Assembly (NCBI GenBank): GCA_030598385.1
Contig: JAUVQB010000127.1
Span: forward strand, 1-5,332
DNA length: 5,332 nucleotides
Origin: Alphaproteobacteria bacterium
Lineage (GTDB): Bacteria; Pseudomonadota; Alphaproteobacteria; Kiloniellales; JAKSDN01
Direction: 5' to 3'
Shown here: positions 4,771 through 5,332 of the stretch, piece by piece
Numbering within the stretch: the first letter of the stretch is position 1
How the letters are laid out: each line of letters starts with the position of its first letter
Notes under the pieces: model-generated
Databases searched by the model: none
What the model saw: the letters and a program-made list of their open reading frames with translations, nothing else
Told to the model about the DNA's origin: nothing
Position numbers and translations under genes: made by a program

Positions 4771-5332
4771 ATGACCATCCAAGCCGTGCGCAACACCACC
4801 GCCCGGTGGCGCGACCTCGACATGCGCCACCACCTGCATCCCTTCACCGACACGCGCCAGCTGACCGAAGCCGGCGGCAGTCGGATCATCACCAAGGCCG
4901 AAGGCGTCTGGCTCGAGGATTCCGAGGGCGCGCGCATCCTCGACGGGATGGCCGGCCTGTGGTGCGTCAACATCGGCTATGGGCGTAAGGAACTAGCCGA
5001 CGCCGCCCACAACCAGATGATGGAGCTGACCTACTACAACACCTTCTTCCAGACCGCGACGCCGCCCTCGGTCGAGCTGGCCGACAAGCTGAGCGCGCTC
5101 ACGCCGGAGGGCCTGAACCACGTGTTCTACGGCTGCTCCGGCTCCGAGGCCAACGACACCCTGGTGCGCCTCCTGCGCTATTACTGGAACCTGAAGGGGC
5201 AGCCCGAGAAGAAGACCTTCATCAGCCGCCACAATGCCTACCACGGCAGCACCTTGGCGGCGGCGAGCCTCTCCGGCATGACCGCCATGCACGAGCAGAC
5301 CGACTTGCCCCTGCCCGGCTTCGTCCATGCCG
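4771..5332 (+). CDS. spuC: Putrescine-pyruvate aminotransferase-like protein, class III PLP-dependent (N-terminal 187 residues, cut by window edge)
   Basis: Class III (omega) aminotransferase, likely moving an amino group from putrescine or a similar diamine to pyruvate, giving 4-aminobutanal and alanine. The translation from the ATG at 4771 stays open to the window edge. It closely follows Pseudomonas SpuC: HHLHPFTD (20-27), RIITKAEGVWLEDSEG (38-53), AGLWCVNIGYGR (61-72), YYNTFFQTATPP (88-99), then the PLP-phosphate loop GCSGSEAND (121-129) and NAYHGS (155-160), whose Tyr-His pair flanks the cofactor ring. The catalytic lysine and C-terminal domain lie beyond the edge (family length near 450). 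AGGA at 4758-4761, nine bases ahead, supports the start. It follows puuA by 263 bp on the same strand. Other possible amine donors are cadaverine, spermidine, beta-alanine or taurine; the nearby puuA and puuB genes favour a polyamine. Confidence 0.87.
   Translation, partial: MTIQAVRNTTARWRDLDMRHHLHPFTDTRQLTEAGGSRIITKAEGVWLEDSEGARILDGMAGLWCVNIGYGRKELADAAHNQMMELTYYNTFFQTATPPSVELADKLSALTPEGLNHVFYGCSGSEANDTLVRLLRYYWNLKGQPEKKTFISRHNAYHGSTLAAASLSGMTAMHEQTDLPLPGFVHA

Overview
The window looks like chromosomal DNA of a GC-rich alphaproteobacterium. The reasons are the strong G/C bias at third codon positions, an EF-Tu N-terminus of the alphaproteobacterial type, the order tRNA-Tyr / tRNA-Gly(UCC) / tuf with rlmB divergent from it, and a polyamine-degradation locus typical of proteobacteria. 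The exact genus cannot be read from the sequence. I see no mobile element, CRISPR array, phage gene or rRNA.

Left part (1-753): a minus-strand stable-RNA/translation unit. A good sigma70-type promoter (622-649) precedes tRNA-Tyr(GUA) (500-584), then tRNA-Gly(UCC) (352-425), then a 230-bp leader rich in hairpins and short repeats (122-351), then the first 40 codons of tuf, which runs off the left edge. Divergent from the promoter is rlmB (754-1650, plus strand), a 23S rRNA 2'-O-methyltransferase. All of these serve translation.

Centre and right (1661-5332): a polyamine (putrescine-type) catabolic cluster. A PuuB-like FAD amine oxidase (1661-2959, minus) ends only 10 bp from the end of rlmB. 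It is divergent from a PuuA-like gamma-glutamylpolyamine synthetase (3164-4507, plus). Their shared 204-bp control region contains a repeated GGACCGGT octamer and a perfect 8-bp inverted repeat with 21-bp centre spacing. Downstream lie a possible 42-codon small ORF (4563-4691), a perfect 12-bp palindrome, a terminator-like hairpin, and the start of a SpuC-like class III aminotransferase (4771 to the right edge).

Together, PuuA glutamylates the amine and PuuB oxidises the product, which is the gamma-glutamylation route to GABA. The SpuC-like enzyme would transaminate the free diamine directly. The window therefore encodes entry steps of two parallel routes. The aldehyde dehydrogenase, hydrolase, regulator and transporter expected for such a pathway are not in the window.

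Nothing here clearly amounts to an undescribed system. The most worthwhile leads are the small ORF between puuA and spuC, the unassigned operator-like elements, and the strand-specific hairpin after tRNA-Gly.
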